Shown here: positions 1-12,500 of the stretch, one piece after another | How positions within the stretch are numbered: position 1 is the stretch's first letter | Layout: the number at the start of each line of letters is the position of its first letter | Origin: Protopterus annectens | Lineage: Eukaryota; Chordata; Ceratodontiformes; Protopteridae | Length of the DNA stretch: 64,000 nucleotides | Direction: 5' to 3' | Assembly (NCBI RefSeq): GCF_019279795.1 | Contig: NC_056743.1 | Span: forward strand, 1,785,485,839 to 1,785,549,838 | Program-made: the position numbers and the translations under genes | The notes under the pieces: generated by a model | Told to the model about the DNA's origin: nothing | The model's input: only the letters and a program-made list of their open reading frames with translations | Databases searched by the model: none

Positions 1-1200
1 TAAATAAAAACAAGACCATTAATGTCCCATTAAAACAAACACTGCTAGGTGTATGCCCATTTTTCCTTGAATTCATCCCATTAATCCAACTCCTCTGTAT
101 GTGTGTGTATCTGTTAGGTCGATGGATGTTGTCTGCAGACTGACGTGACTTTGCTGATGGATAATATTAACATGTTACCTTAATAATTAAGGTTTAATTC
201 AATAGTTTATCAGTGCTCATGTACTGTGGAATGTTTTAAAATCATCCATATGATTCTGTCTGTGACATGTTCAGGTGATGATGGATGAATTTTCATCTAC
301 TGTGATGCACAAACTGTCCTTACTGTGACAAAGCATACTGCACACACTTTTCAGGATAGACCATCACAAACAACATATATGATGAGTCAGAAATAATCCT
401 TTCAAAACATATACCACCCCTTGTCATTTCTAGAAAACTGCTCTAGGATTGCTGTGCTCTCTCTGATCTGTGGAGTAAATCCAAATGAAATCCAACGCAT
501 CCTTTGAAATCTACAGAAAAATAAGTATTTTATTCACTGTATTGCATGTTTAAAGTGTGTATTACTGAATTGCCACCTACTTTCAACTGTTTTTTTAGCT
601 GTTTTAACTGTTTTGCCATTTCACTATCTTAACTGTTTGCTGTTTGAGACTGTTTTTCCTGCACTTTATATTTTCTAGTACTTGTGTATTTTATAGCATA
701 GACTAAATTCAGATTTGTTGAATCTAGACAGTTTGTCAATATTGGAGCACTAAAACCAGCCATCCTACATTAAGAGGGCCCCCTGCACCTTTGTAGCAGA
801 AAAATGTAGCAAAGGACCCATCTGAGTTGGAGATTGTTGGAATAAGGCTCAGTATTGAGCAGTTCCATTGGACGGCTTGTTTGAAAATGACTTAACTTGT
901 TTTAAAAAAGGGTTCTCACAGTTGCTACATAAGCCCTGCATTTGCGTGGGTTTGTGCCTGTTTTAACACAGTTCCACAGAGTTTGGCAACCAACCACTGC
1001 TGTGCTGTCTTCATCTGAGCAATCCAAGGCATCTGTTTGCACGTAGCGCACCTTTGCGCAGCACCAAACAGTGGACATAACCATTTGCGGTTACAGAAGC
1101 AAAAGCTAAAGTAGATTTATTTTCCCTTAGAAGCTGCCCCTGCTTCAACTGAGGAGTCCCTTAAATTGTGCTTAGCTGCTCGGAGAGGACCTCAGTTGGG
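1..1200. other. Intergenic sequence, no recognisable feature
   Basis: AT-rich sequence without a long open frame, RNA gene or repeat I recognise. Only short homopolymer runs are seen. The last part may already include the 5' untranslated region of the CR1 element that follows, but its true 5' end cannot be fixed by eye. Confidence 0.5.
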
Positions 1201-1314
1201 CTTTCTACAGCATTTGCCACTTTAACTGAAATCTCCTAATCCCTAATAGTCTCATAACCCTTGAGAGCCCCAATAGTATAGACCCAGCATTAAGCCCCCA
1301 ATTAAACCACATCC

Positions 1315-1545
1315 TTGCTCATTAAAGTAAGCAAACGTACACCTAGTATTATGGATGGTCAGTTCTCCTCTGTTTCTCCTGCCAGCCTGACTGACATGGG
1401 TATCCTGAGGCAGTGTAGCAAGTGTCTCATGCATATTGACAACCCACTACTCCTAAATTACTCAAGCTCAATTTGTGAAAGATGCATATACACTAAGAAT
1501 ATGGAATCCTTGCTCACTCATTCACAGAACAGTGACACTGAATAG
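1315..1545 (+). pseudogene. CR1 ORF1 N-terminus, CxxC zinc-finger segment
   Basis: A 76-codon open stretch at the start of the CR1 element. A second methionine (MDGQFSSVS) at about codon 13 is a likely start. It shows two CxxC pairs, QCSKC and CERC, about 20 residues apart, followed by a leucine-bearing helix (KNMESLL). This matches the zinc-binding N-terminus of CR1 ORF1 proteins, which bind nucleic acid in the retrotransposition particle. The frame closes early, long before the esterase-like part, so the protein is truncated relative to the family. Confidence 0.7.
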
Positions 1546-1849
1546 GTTATCAGCCCACATACTACACCTCCTGCATAAACCACACTCTCAACATATAAAC
1601 CATCATACGCGGAGGTACTCACCAGAAATTTACCTAAATACTACAGACCTCTGAAGCATAAACATGCTACACCTAATACAGTACCCACTCTGAAACATAA
1701 ACATGCTACACCTAATACAGTACCCACAAAACTTATTACACATAAAACCACAAGCACAAGTTTCTCACCAAACAAGCCCCTAACGCAAAGCACATCTAAA
1801 CCAATTTTCTTTTGTCCTAGATGACTTTATAGTGAGACACACAGATGTC

Positions 1850-2260
1850 TCACTCATCAGGCTGGACAAGGAGAAGGTTAAGGTCAGCTGTCAGGTGCCA
1901 GGATCCACCAAATCATACATGCACTCAAGTCACTCCACAACTCTGTCATAGTTCATGTTGATGAGAATGACTTGAGACGTACCTCACTGGACTACATGAA
2001 GAGAGACATTACTGAGCTCTCTGAATATATGTCTCAGGCAGGTATGTCCCCAGCCTTGAGCAGCATATTACCTTCACCTAAGATGATACCACAATATAAG
2101 CAAAAAGTGATTGACTTCAACAATGGCTTAGTTTCTGGTGTCATTCTAAAGGGATCCAGTACCTGTCAACCTGGGATGACATGGTAGATAGACCACGCTG
2201 CTTTGTCAGAGTTGGTCTTCATCTGTCACCTCTGGGATTTCGGTTACTGGCTATAGCTCT
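1850..2260 (+). pseudogene. CR1 ORF1 esterase-like domain remnant
   Basis: Frames here read SLDYMKRDITELSEYMSQAG, then SSILPSPKMIPQYKQKVIDF, and after a shift a GLHLSPLGF-type end. CR1 ORF1 proteins are known to carry an SGNH/acetylhydrolase-like esterase domain, and this text matches its C-terminal half. The same text is found in the minus-strand CR1 at 29.7-30.1 kb, where the end reads GLHLSHLGF. The upstream part (around VIVHV-type residues) is frame-shifted. Function is lost; the assignment rests on the match between the two copies and family knowledge. Confidence 0.75.
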
Positions 2261-2339
2261 TGCTTTCCCCATAGTGCCTTTTTTAGGCAATATCACAACA
2301 GCAATATTCCAGACATAAAAATATCTTCAAAAAGTAACC

Positions 2340-3000
2340 TCAAGGTTATGCTGCTAAATGCTAGGAGTCTAAACCTAAAACTGCACTAACTAGAGCAGCC
2401 TTCATCTTAGAAGATGCTGACATCTGTGCAGTTACAGAGAATTGGTTTAAGAACATGGAAAGCACCCCAGCCATACTGAGTTATAATGTCTTCCATACAT
2501 TAGGACCACAAACTGAAAGTGGGAGAACTAAAGGGGGTGGAGTATCAATATTCATCAAAGATAAATACACATCTAGATTGGTTAAACAAAATGATTCCAT
2601 TGAACTAATTCAGGTCCAATTGACTGTAGATAAGACCCTTCTCCAAGTTATTGCCAGTTATAGGAGCCCCTCCACGAACCAAGGTACCCACACTGCATAA
2701 TTGAATCTACTTGAATCGTTTAAAATACAACCAAACATCCTGGTTTTAGGTGACTTTAACTACCCATCCATAGACTGGGTAAATTATACATGTACTAACA
2801 CACTTGCCCAAAGGTTCTTGGACTTCATCAACTCCAGTGCCCCCATCCAGTTGGTTGACACCCCCACAAGGGAGGCAAACATTCTGGATCCGGTGCTCAC
2901 TAACTTGGGTGATCATTGCACTACCCATGTGTGAGGCCCTCCCTAGTGAGGTCTGATCATAAATCAGTCTCATTAGAAGTAACAATAATATCTGACCCCC
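2340..3000 (+). pseudogene. CR1 ORF2 APE-type endonuclease remnant
   Basis: The first half of CR1 ORF2. Visible blocks are LNARSLNLK at the start, NVFHTLGPQTESGRTKGGGV in the middle and LVLGDFNYPSIDWVNY (the GDFN motif of APE endonucleases), then a PTREANILDPVLTN block. In an active LINE this domain nicks target DNA to prime reverse transcription. The text is split over at least three open stretches (2455-2700, 2701-2934 and flanks) by stops and shifts. The minus-strand CR1 at 26.1-26.6 kb carries the same blocks. Confidence 0.85.
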
Positions 3001-3369
3001 ATTAGCAGAAACTAGACTTAAAAAACTTCTCCAAAGCCAATTACAACCTAATACATGATAGCATTAATAGCTTCATAGCCCCTGCCCTCACTGATGGCAT
3101 GGATACCTATACTGGGATTTTCACCAGTGCCTTGTATTAGCATCAGTACAAATGTATTGACTCAGCCATACCTGATAGGATCAAAACAAGATCCTCAACA
3201 AAGAGCAAGCCTGCCTGGTGGACATCCGGCATTAACAGGTTATACAACAAGAGAAAGAAATTGCTGTCCAAGAGCAGTAAGGAACAGTCTCTGAATTAGA
3301 AGCATTCCCTCCTCAACTTAAACAAACAAATAAGACACCTCATAAGACATTTTAAAGCTATGAATCCAA

Positions 3370-4740
3370 ATTAGCCTCCTTTTCTAAGGATAACCATAAG
3401 GCCAGAAACCTTAAAGGAAAAACCCAGATTTGTGCAGAACTGGTTGTTAATGGCACCACATATACTGAAACCATAGGAATAGTCAATCTACTAGCTGACA
3501 GGTTTAGTGAAAACTTCTCCTCCCTGTCCCTGCCACATATCCCCCAAAGTATCCCTACCATCTTCCCTCCACCTAGTATCTCCAAGGACCAGGTCGGAAA
3601 TGCTCTCTCCAAAGCTAAAAACACAGCCTCTGTATGACCTGATAATATCCCAGGCTGTGTTCTAAATGGATTAAAACAGGAACTAGCTGCACCAATGGGT
3701 ACTCTTTTTAACCACAGTCTAAGCACTGGTTTTGTACCTGCTGAATGGAAAACAGCAACTGTCATCCCATTACATAAAGGAGGTGCCTCCACAGACCCTG
3801 GGAACTATAGACCCGTAAGCTTGACCAGCCTAATCTGCAAGACTATGGAAAGAATAATCAAGGACCTTATAAGCAAAGATATAGAAGACATCCAAATGAT
3901 TGACCCAACCCAGTTTGGCTTTATTAAAGGGAGAGCCTAACTTTTGAACTTGGTGGACTTCTTTGATACAGTCATCAAATTCCTGGATGAAGGCAAATCC
4001 ATGCATAAGGCCTACCTGGACCTGGCCAAGGCCTTTGACACTATTCTCCACTCAGGCATCATTGATAGACTCATCCAGCTGGAGATCAACCCGTATATTG
4101 TCTGGTGGGTTGCAAACTGGTTCACCAATAGAAAGCACACAGTGAAAATAGGTGACTCTACCTCCACCACCAGACCCATAACCAGTGGTGTTCCACAGGG
4201 ATCTGTGCTGGGGACCCTATTGTTTGCACTCTGCTTCTCGGATGTACAGGCTAAAACAAAAGACCTATGGCTGACAAAGTTTGCTGATGATTGCAAACTG
4301 GGTGCAGTCATCAAGTCCCCAAAAGTAGTCAACCTCCTACAAGAGCCACCTGCAGTAACTGGTAAGACCTCAAAGGTTTCTTACAAAGAAAATTCAGGGT
4401 CTTCAGCATATGTTATACTTTGACAGACTGAAATCACTGTCACTATACTCTGTGTCTTACAGACTACTCAGAGGTGACCCTTACATATAAAGCAATCTCA
4501 GATCCTGCTCTAATGGAAATGCTGCACATTTGTAAATCAAATGGCATAAAATGCACTCACTCTAGGAAACTCAACCTAGTATGTGACACCAATGGGACTT
4601 GCTGGAGCTGGAGACAGATACGTCTCAAAGAGGTTACCTCTCCACTGAAACAAACTTCAATTCAGGTGAAGCAATGCCCCTCGCTGACCCTATTTAAGTG
4701 TAATTTGTATGATTGAATGGTAAACCACAAATTCACCCTG
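3370..4740 (+). pseudogene. CR1 ORF2 reverse transcriptase remnant
   Basis: The second half of CR1 ORF2. Recognisable reverse-transcriptase blocks in order are FVPAEWKTATVIPLHKGGA, GNYRPVSLTSLICKTMERII, LDLAKAFDTILHSGIIDRL, GVPQGSVLGTLLF and the catalytic KFADDCKLGA. After the thumb the text decays: the usual CR1 segment between the catalytic box and the LYSVSYRLLRG block is largely missing around 4330-4430. That makes this copy internally deleted as well as frame-shifted. The best open parts are 3695-3940 and 3944-4423. Confidence 0.9.
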
Positions 4741-4890
4741 GGAGTTTCACCTCTATCCCTCTTGGACAGGGACAGTAGTTGTTGACTTAGCTCCACTTAA
4801 TACCTTGATATTCTTAGGAACAGGGGTTGTATTTGGCTAGTCTTGTAAGGACCCCAGGACCATTAACCTAGTAACGTCCTATGATTCTGT

Positions 4891-5516
4891 GAATAAAAAT
4901 ATTAATATTTATTTCCATTTAAGCAAAGAAATGCGTTTGCTGGTCACTTAACTCAGCCCAAATGGAGAAGGCAATAAAAGTTATGACAACACATTTCCAA
5001 TTTAAAATAAAGTATGAACAGCATAGTATCTGTCGGATGTTTCTCACATAACATTTATTCCTAACACATTTTCAAGTTCAAGTTGTATTCATGAAATGGG
5101 AACACTTTGCCATCATTTGCACAAATCAGTTTCTTGGCAATGCACTATGTAAAGAGGTGTTTGTCATGTATTACTATGGTTATTGCTCAATTATCCTCCA
5201 TCCCATCAAAAGGCATTCTTAAACACAACAGAAGGGAAGGAACTTGTTATTCACTGAAACATACTTTCTCAGACTTGCGTGCCATGCAGCAATGCACTTG
5301 CAAATAATATCTCAGAAACAGATCTAATGTCAACTACATTGCAGGAATAAAGAGCACAACTGCATTAGTACATTTGTTATGGCTTTATACTGACACCAGC
5401 CATTGGCCATCACTGATCAAACAATGATATTGTCTGAAAAATCTACTATTGTGGACATCAGTTCATCAGAATATGAGCATACATCAATCAACACTTGCAT
5501 TCCTACTGTTTCCAAA
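4891..5516. other. Intergenic sequence, no recognisable feature
   Basis: Unremarkable AT-rich sequence between the CR1 tail and a GT repeat. The only open frame of note (5107-5307) has no family resemblance that I can see. Confidence 0.5.
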
Positions 5517-5533
5517 GTGTGTGTCTGCGTGCA

Positions 5534-5584
<51 letters not shown>
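5517..5584. repeat. (GT)n microsatellite
   Basis: An almost pure GT run of about 22 units follows a short imperfect lead (gtgtgtctgcgtgcatgcgt). Open frames reading VCVCVC or THTHTH across it are artefacts of the repeat. Confidence 0.97.
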
Positions 5585-5587
<3 letters not shown>

Positions 5588-5689
5588 GAACACAACATAC
5601 TGAGAAGCAGGTACATGTATGTCTTAGTTTTTGCAACATGCATTTATGACAGCTTATTTCATATAGGTTAACAAAATGATTTTTAAAGT

Positions 5690-6660
5690 ATTTTTGCACA
5701 TTGCAAGATTGCGAACACAAAAGCACATCTGAAGTCCAGGCTTTACACACAAGTCTCATAACAGTGTATGTTACCTGCAGCACTATGATGATGTCATCCT
5801 CTATAAAGACCACTATGACAATAAAAAAAAATCAGACTTTTGTGATGACTCAAATGTTACTGTGTTTTGCAGATGGACTTGCTAGTTAGGTAGGGGTTCA
5901 AATTACACAACAGTCAACTTGTGTTTGTGCCTGTATGTTTAACTACGTGTATGTGCATAATCAGAAGAGCATGAGTCTATGTCCTAATGTCATCACTCAA
6001 GTCTCATTGAGAACAAAGTTTTACAGTCATACATGATTACATAATTTCATACAACCCTCACAACATCTTCTTACCAACATACACTGATGATGTCATCTGC
6101 TATAAAGTGTTCTCTGACAATATGAAAGTCATACTTGGGTTGTTGTGCTAGAGTTAAGTACTGTGTTCTCTAGCTTCCGTAGATAGGGAGGTAGGGGTTC
6201 TAATCTCACTGCAGTCAACTTGTGCAAGAGTGTGTTCAGTTAGCTCTCCTTTTGGAGACCATTACAGAGCAGCACATGAGACACTCCAACTAACATCTTC
6301 TTCTCAACAGACACTCATGATGTCATCTGCTGTAAAGTGTTCTCTAACAATATGAATGTCAGGCTTGTGCAGTGGAGCTAGTGTTAACCTCTGTGTACCC
6401 TAGCTTGTGTAATTACAAAGGTAGGAGTTCTAATCTCACTGCAGTCAACTTGGTCAGTTTGCTCTCATTCTGGAGACCATTTTATAGCAGCATGTGAGAC
6501 AACATCTTCTTCTCACCAGACACTGATGATGTCATTTGCTACAAAGACTTCTCTGACAATATGAAAGTTAGAATTGTGCCATGACACTAGTATTAAGTAC
6601 TATGTTCTCTAGCTTGTGTAACTAGATAGTTAGGGGTTCTAATATGACTGCAGTCTGTGT
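5690..6660. repeat. Tandem array, about four units of 210-300 bp
   Basis: The block (ga)tgatgtcat, then ct-rich text, then taaag...tctctgacaatatga recurs with its tgtcat core at about 5792, 6091, 6321 and 6530. This gives spacings of about 299, 230 and 209 bases. Each unit also carries aggggttctaatctcactg and gcagtcaacttg further along. The first unit is the most diverged. The last unit runs straight into the long GT array at 6690, at the same place (after gcagtc) where the other units go on. No coding capacity is seen. Confidence 0.8.
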
Positions 6661-6687
6661 GTGTTTAAATCTGACCTCATTTAATTG

Positions 6688-6811
<124 letters not shown>

Positions 6812-7029
6812 TGTAATATTACTGTCAGTATATGATCTTTTGAATCTCTTTTCATTTGAATCCCGCTTGGGAGAACCTTTAACATAGCTCCATTAATCCA
6901 GCATCTCCTTTTTCTCTCTGCCAACATAACATCCTTTCTGCAGAACACTGGAGGGGATGTCATCATCTTAAAGATGCATACACACAAACACACATCATGA
7001 AGCACAGCCATTCCATGACCCTCTTCAAG

Positions 7030-7245
7030 TCACCTGCAGACCATAGGTTCATAGGTATTTACCAGGTTAATGACCAAAAGAGCGTTTTTAAGCCTAGCCA
7101 TGCATCCCAAATCTCTGACAAGTTCTGATACCCTTGATAAATGTAAGCATTGGCCTGAGAGATGAACCATTTACAGGTTACCTGCATCCATTAGACATAT
7201 AGGTGCCAAACCAGGGAAGAATTTCCGGTTTCCCATCCAATTTGG
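7030..7245 (-). mobile_element. CR1 LINE, 3' end fragment
   Basis: Begins with the reverse complement of the CR1 tail (ataggttcataggtattta) and continues through aagcctagccatgcatccca and catttacaggttacctg to ccggtttcccatccaat. The same text, in the same order and orientation, recurs at 25.17-25.45 kb, so both belong to one CR1 subfamily. Only the 3' untranslated region and the last codons are present. Confidence 0.85.
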
Positions 7246-7409
7246 ATGTTTAATTGTTAATTCTGTCATGGGGTGGTGCACATGTTACATATGAGCAGAG
7301 GCAGCATGTAATAGAATCAAACACGTACATACAAGCACAAATCACAACTATTTTACATCATATAGATATACTGATTTTGGTTTAAAGGCTATAATAATGA
7401 CTATGATTT

Positions 7410-7456
7410 TATGTGATGTTGGCCGTTAGCCTATTAATGTCCTATGACCCTATGAA
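7410..7456 (+). mobile_element. Short piece of CR1-type 3' tail
   Basis: The text gttagcctattaatgtccta followed by tgaccctatgaa matches the CR1 tail in sense orientation (compare 4840-4890 and 16090-16127). What lies directly upstream (7250-7410) is not recognisable CR1, so this may be the tail of a decayed SINE that borrowed the CR1 end. Confidence 0.5.
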
Positions 7457-8224
7457 GATTGCACATGTCAATGTTGCTATCATCCATGTATGCTGTGCTG
7501 AGGTGTAGATGCATGGTAGCTCTACAACAGGGCATTTCAATCTGAGATGTGGCATACTGTATTGATGGCCACTCCTGTCATTTGATTACATGTTCCCTCC
7601 ATAACAGCTGTAGTAGTAAGCCTCCTGATGACTATTGACAAGGGATATTGTTTCCTTAATAAGGCATGTGTTCTTGTAGTGGAGTATATTCACATTCTAC
7701 ACATTCTTATTCAACCATCACAGTGACACTTGCAGTATGGCACATGTATGCATGTGTATACCTACCATCATAAAATGCTATGTAACATATGGCAATATTA
7801 TACATACTAATTATATGGGCACATATGTCTTGTTTCATCCACACCATGGTACATACACAAACATATAACCAGTTCAGATTGACTTGCAGCTGTGGTGAAT
7901 TCATTACATGCCCAATTGTGTTGCTATTTACAAGGATTATTCAGGTGTTGTCCAGCAGCATTGTGTGACTGTCAACACCTGTTCCATTAACTGTTCTGTA
8001 TGAACCACATCCACTTCATATGCAATATGCCCATATATGGTATCAGAGCCCTCACACATACCTTTCCAATGATAAACATATGGGCATATGATGTACAAGT
8101 GCTGTAATGATGTGAAATAGGTAGAGTTGTATGACTGTGTTAACAGTTTCACTCTGTGTCATGTGATGCATATCCAAGGCTGTATTTGGAGGTGTTCTCA
8201 AAAATCTTTTTTTAAGTTCAAAGT
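7457..8224. other. Intergenic sequence, no recognisable feature
   Basis: No repeat family, RNA or open frame with visible similarity. Several catatg-centred short palindromes occur around 7740-8090, which is not unusual in AT-rich DNA. Confidence 0.5.
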
Positions 8225-9585
8225 TTTATGGGGAATACACAGCTATGCGCATACATGGCTGTGTATGGCACCACCAATACTCAGCCAGAGGCAGTAGACA
8301 ACCTGCTAGCTGATAGATTTGAACCAACCTTCAACAACCCATCCCAGTGCTCATTACTCAAAGTATACATGCAAATATTACTCTCCATATTTTCTAAGAA
8401 AGCAGTTATTCATCTATGTGCTCTCTAAGCCTAAAAACATGGCATAAATGAGCCCTGACAACATCTCAGGTTGCCTTATCAATAAATTTAAAAGTGACCT
8501 AGCAGTTGGATCCCTACTTAACCACATCCTCCAGACAGACTATTTCCTGGCAGAATGGTGCACAGCAACAGTCATTTGTCTGAACAAGGGAGGACCATCA
8601 CACAACTCAGGAAATTATAGACCCATAAGCCTGACTAACCTCATCTGTAAGCCAGTGGAAAGAATTATCATGGCCCTTATTGACATGAACATTGGTAATC
8701 TCCCAACTGTATAACAAACCCATTTTTGATTTGTTAAAGCTAGATCATTCTGTTAAATCTGGCAGACTTCTTCAAGAAGGTCACCAAGGCCATGAATGAG
8801 GGAAAGAATGTATATCCCACATGACATGACCTGGCCAAGGCATTGGACACAGTTCCACACTCAGGCATTACAGAAAAACTGTCTCAACTGGCCATAAACC
8901 ACTATGTCACCAAGTGGGTAGCCCAATGGATCACCTTTATGACACATACTGTTAAAGTGTTTAAATTCACCTCTAGCAAGAGGTCAGTGACCAGTGCATT
9001 ACCACAGCATTCTGCACTAGACCCTTTCCTGCTTGGTATTTAATTCAAGAAGTCAAGACAAACTTAGACAGCGTTTGTGCAACCAACTTTGTGGATGACT
9101 GCAAACTGTGGACAATCCTTGAATCCAGTAATGTTATTGATATACGACAGAAAGCATTAACACACTGAATGGTGCCAGAGCCATGGAGAAACACTAAATG
9201 TCCCAAAAAGCATAATTATTTTTTTTGTAAATCAAATACACAACCTAATTACAATATAGACAGCACATCCCCATTTGCACACCCAGTGGTACATGATCTG
9301 AGTACTCAGGTAGATAGTAATTGTAAGTTCAACAGATGTGCAACAGCTGGAGCAACACCACAGATTTTGCACAAGGAAGATATGCGGCGTACTGAACAAG
9401 TTATACACGGAATGATTGAAACCCATAACACTGTATACTGTCCTCTACAGATTAATAAGGTACAATTTGTGTCTGGCCTACAGGTTAGTTTCCAGCCCGG
9501 TTCTGATGGAAATTTCACACTATGGTAAAGCAAACTGCATGAGGGTCACTTTTTCAAAGGATGATAACATAACCTCTGACATAGT
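8225..9585 (+). mobile_element. CR1 LINE, 5'-truncated and decayed
   Basis: Starts within ORF2 upstream of the polymerase (TTNTQPEAVDNLLADRFEP, the block just before the reverse transcriptase). It continues with FLAEWCTATVICLNKGGPS, GNYRPISLTNLICKPVERII, a broken AKALDTVPHSGITEKLSQLA and a weak FVDDCKL-like box near 9090. It then fades into C-terminal text and ends where the antisense end of an L2-like LINE begins. The copy is 5' truncated, as is usual for LINEs. Several frame breaks and an ill-preserved palm make it dead, and it looks older than the CR1 at 30.4-32.8 kb. Confidence 0.85.
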
Positions 9586-12500
9586 TTATTTATTTTTTTA
9601 TTTATTTGACATTTGGTAACCAGGAAAGTCTGACTGGGTAGAGATTACCCATTTTCAGAGGAGGCCTGGGGAGAAAAGCTCCACATAAAGACTAACAGAA
9701 AAAAATAACTAAATACAGTACATTAAACAGTGAGAAATTACATATGGTAAAAAAATTACATAGATTTCAAAAATATATAGTTGGATACAGGATTTACTAG
9801 TAATAAAGATACATAGTTGGATACAGGATCTTACCAGCAGGAATTAACAGGACTTTACGAGTAAGAATTAAACCTACAATTTCTATTCTGGTTGAAGGTA
9901 ATACAGGGTGAACAGAATGACTAATGGAGGGAGATGAATAGAGAGAGAGAATGAAAAAAGTGTAAAGGTAGAGAGTTCCAGGTTGAAAGGTTATAGAGAT
10001 TATGGTGAACAGAAAGAATAGGGAGATTAATAGGACTAGGAGGCTATTGAAGAACATGAGCTACCCAAAATATGGAAAGATGTTCTTTAAGAAGAGACTT
10101 GTAAGTTTGGTAGTGAAGGACTTGTCTAATAGTTAGCGGCAAGTTGTTCCAAGCTTTGGCTACACAGTAAAGGTAGAGACTGAGGTCGCTGGACCTCAGA
10201 GGTTTACAAATAGATAGAGAGATAGAAGATGTTTATCTGAAGAGTGTAGATCCCGATGAGAAAGATAGTATTGTAAGATGGAGGAGATGGCAGGAGAAAC
10301 TAGGGGGTTGTTGGGTAATTTATGAGTAAGAAGTAGCTGGTTCATGTATAGCTGCAGTGGAAGTTCAACCCAGTTAAGCTGTTTAAGAGCCAGGCAGTGA
10401 TGAGATTTATGAGGTTATGAGGTTGACCTGTGATATATTTTGCTATTTTGTTGTAACATCGGTTGAGTTTGGTTTTCAGGGAGGCATTTAGGTTAGTTAG
10501 AATAGGGGAGGTATAAAGAAGGGAAGGTAAGAGGTATGTGGTGGTGAGTTTATGTTTAGTATGTTGGTTAGGAATTGTTTAACCCTATATAACATGCCAA
10601 GTTTTTGATGGGGTAATTTGATAGTTATTTATATGTAAGTCAAATTTGAGATTGTCGTCAATAGTAACACCAAGTAGCTTGAAATGAGGGACAACCTCAA
10701 TTGTTGTGTTGTTTAGCGATGAGATTACGATGGTTAATTTGTCAAGATAATGTTGTTTAGGAAAGAATAATAGAAGTTTAGTCTTCTTGAGATTAAGTAA
10801 GAGCTGATTATTGGTAAGCCAGGCTTTGACAGAGTTAAAGGCATCTTGTGTTAAAGTTTGTAGTTGAGTAAGGTTGTTAGAAGAGCAGATTAGAGTAGAG
10901 TCACCAGCATACTGGATTAACATTGCATGTTTAGAGACAGATGAAAGGTTGCTAATCAATATATTGAATAGGAGAGGGCCTGAAATGGAGCCCAGAGAAA
11001 CACCGGTGATCACAGGTAGATAAGGTAATTGAGTAGAGTCCCATTAGAGTGATGTCTGTCAGATAAATAATTGGAGAATCCTTTTAAGGTATTTTCTGTA
11101 GAGCCAAAGGAAGAGAGTTGAGAAAGGTGTCAGGGATGAGAGGCAGTATCAAAAGCTTTAGATAGATTGAGGATTAGGGATGAGACAAACTTACCCATGT
11201 CTCGGGCTTTGGACAGGAGAGAGAAGATTGTTTATAAGTAAATGGTGGTTGAGTTGTTTGTGGAGGCATTTTTTGAGAATTTTGGATAAAGGTGACAGTA
11301 TTGCTATTGGCCTGTAATTAGATATTTGAGTAGAGTTCCTATCCTTATGTAGTGGGATAATGAAGAACTTCTTCCAGAAGGATGGGTCGTAAGTTCCATT
11401 AATAGATCTATCTATTCATAAGTATAGACACAGGGTAGGCTATGGCATTTGCACTGATTTTTAGAAATTGGTTGGGAAGATTGTTAGCAGAAGGAAAGCA
11501 AGGTCTAAGTTTACTAAACAGCTGTGTAATAAGAGATGTTGGGATAGGTTTGTGGGAGAAAAGAGGTTGGGAGGCAGTATCAGGTGGTGGGATGGTGGTA
11601 TAGGTAGAAATTAAGCTGTTGGCAATGATAGAAATACTTTCTATAAAGTAGGTATTGAATGTGGAGGCTATGTCAGCATTAGAGTTGTTAGTGGAAGGTT
11701 GAAGTACTGACTTAGTTCCAGGCTGAAGAATGTTTTTGACAGATTACCAGAATTTCTTTGGGTTGGACATAAAGGTTTACTGAGGGTTAAGTAACATGTT
11801 TTTTGGCTTTCTAACTAGATTACGCAGTTCTTTGTAGTGAGACAGGTTTGTAGATTTTTGTTTCTGGTATGTTTTTCAGGCTTTGTCTCTGTCATGCATG
11901 ATGGATTTGGTGTGTGATGATAGCCAAGGAGAAAATTAGATTTGATTATTTTCCTTCTGGGAGGAGCTAGGCTTTTTAGCTATTCAGGAATATGGAGTTG
12001 AATTTATCAACTGCTTCATCTAGAGGTAGGTATTTAAGAAAGGACCAGTTTATAAAGCTTAAAATATTGGTAAACATAAGTGGGTTAAAGTTAGCTAAGT
12101 CACAGATAGTTTTATGTGTATGCTGTTTGTGTGGTTGGGAGACAAGTCTGGTGGTACACATGGGATGATGGTCACTAATGGCATCAGGAAGTGTTGTAGT
12201 TTGACAAAAGTTGTTGGAGTGGGAGACTAAAATCCAGTCTATGACTGAGCTAGTTTGGTTGGATTTGTTGATAAAGGTGGGACGATGTATTAACTGAGAA
12301 AAGCTGAAGAAACTGATACTATTAGTGGGGAAACTTGTGGACAGTTTCAGGCAGTCAGTGTTAACATCTCCTAGGATAATGGTTTCATAAGAACACCCTC
12401 GATAATATGTCTTCTAGAGTACATAGGTTGTTGCCAGGAGGAATGTGGAGGGTGATACAGAGGTTTTGTTTTTATTTAACTTAAAGTTGGAGATACTTAG

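Larger units (their letters stand above)
1200..4890 (+). mobile_element. CR1-clade LINE, near full length, decayed
   Basis: A non-LTR retrotransposon copy in sense orientation. In order it holds an ORF1 zinc-finger start, an ORF1 esterase-like segment, an APE-type endonuclease and a reverse transcriptase with the FADD catalytic box. It ends in the CR1-type 3' tail (cctagtaacgtcctatgatt, then tgtgaa). At least five other CR1 pieces in the window share this tail, which in fresher copies reads as an 8 bp repeat, cctatgaa. The frames are broken by many stops and shifts, so this is a dead copy. The 5' limit is uncertain by about 100 bases; the 3' limit is set by the tail. Confidence 0.9.

Noticed and set aside
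5403-5813. Open frames of VCVCVC / THTHTH across GT runs (also 6622-7011)
   Set aside because: They are translations of a dinucleotide repeat, not genes.
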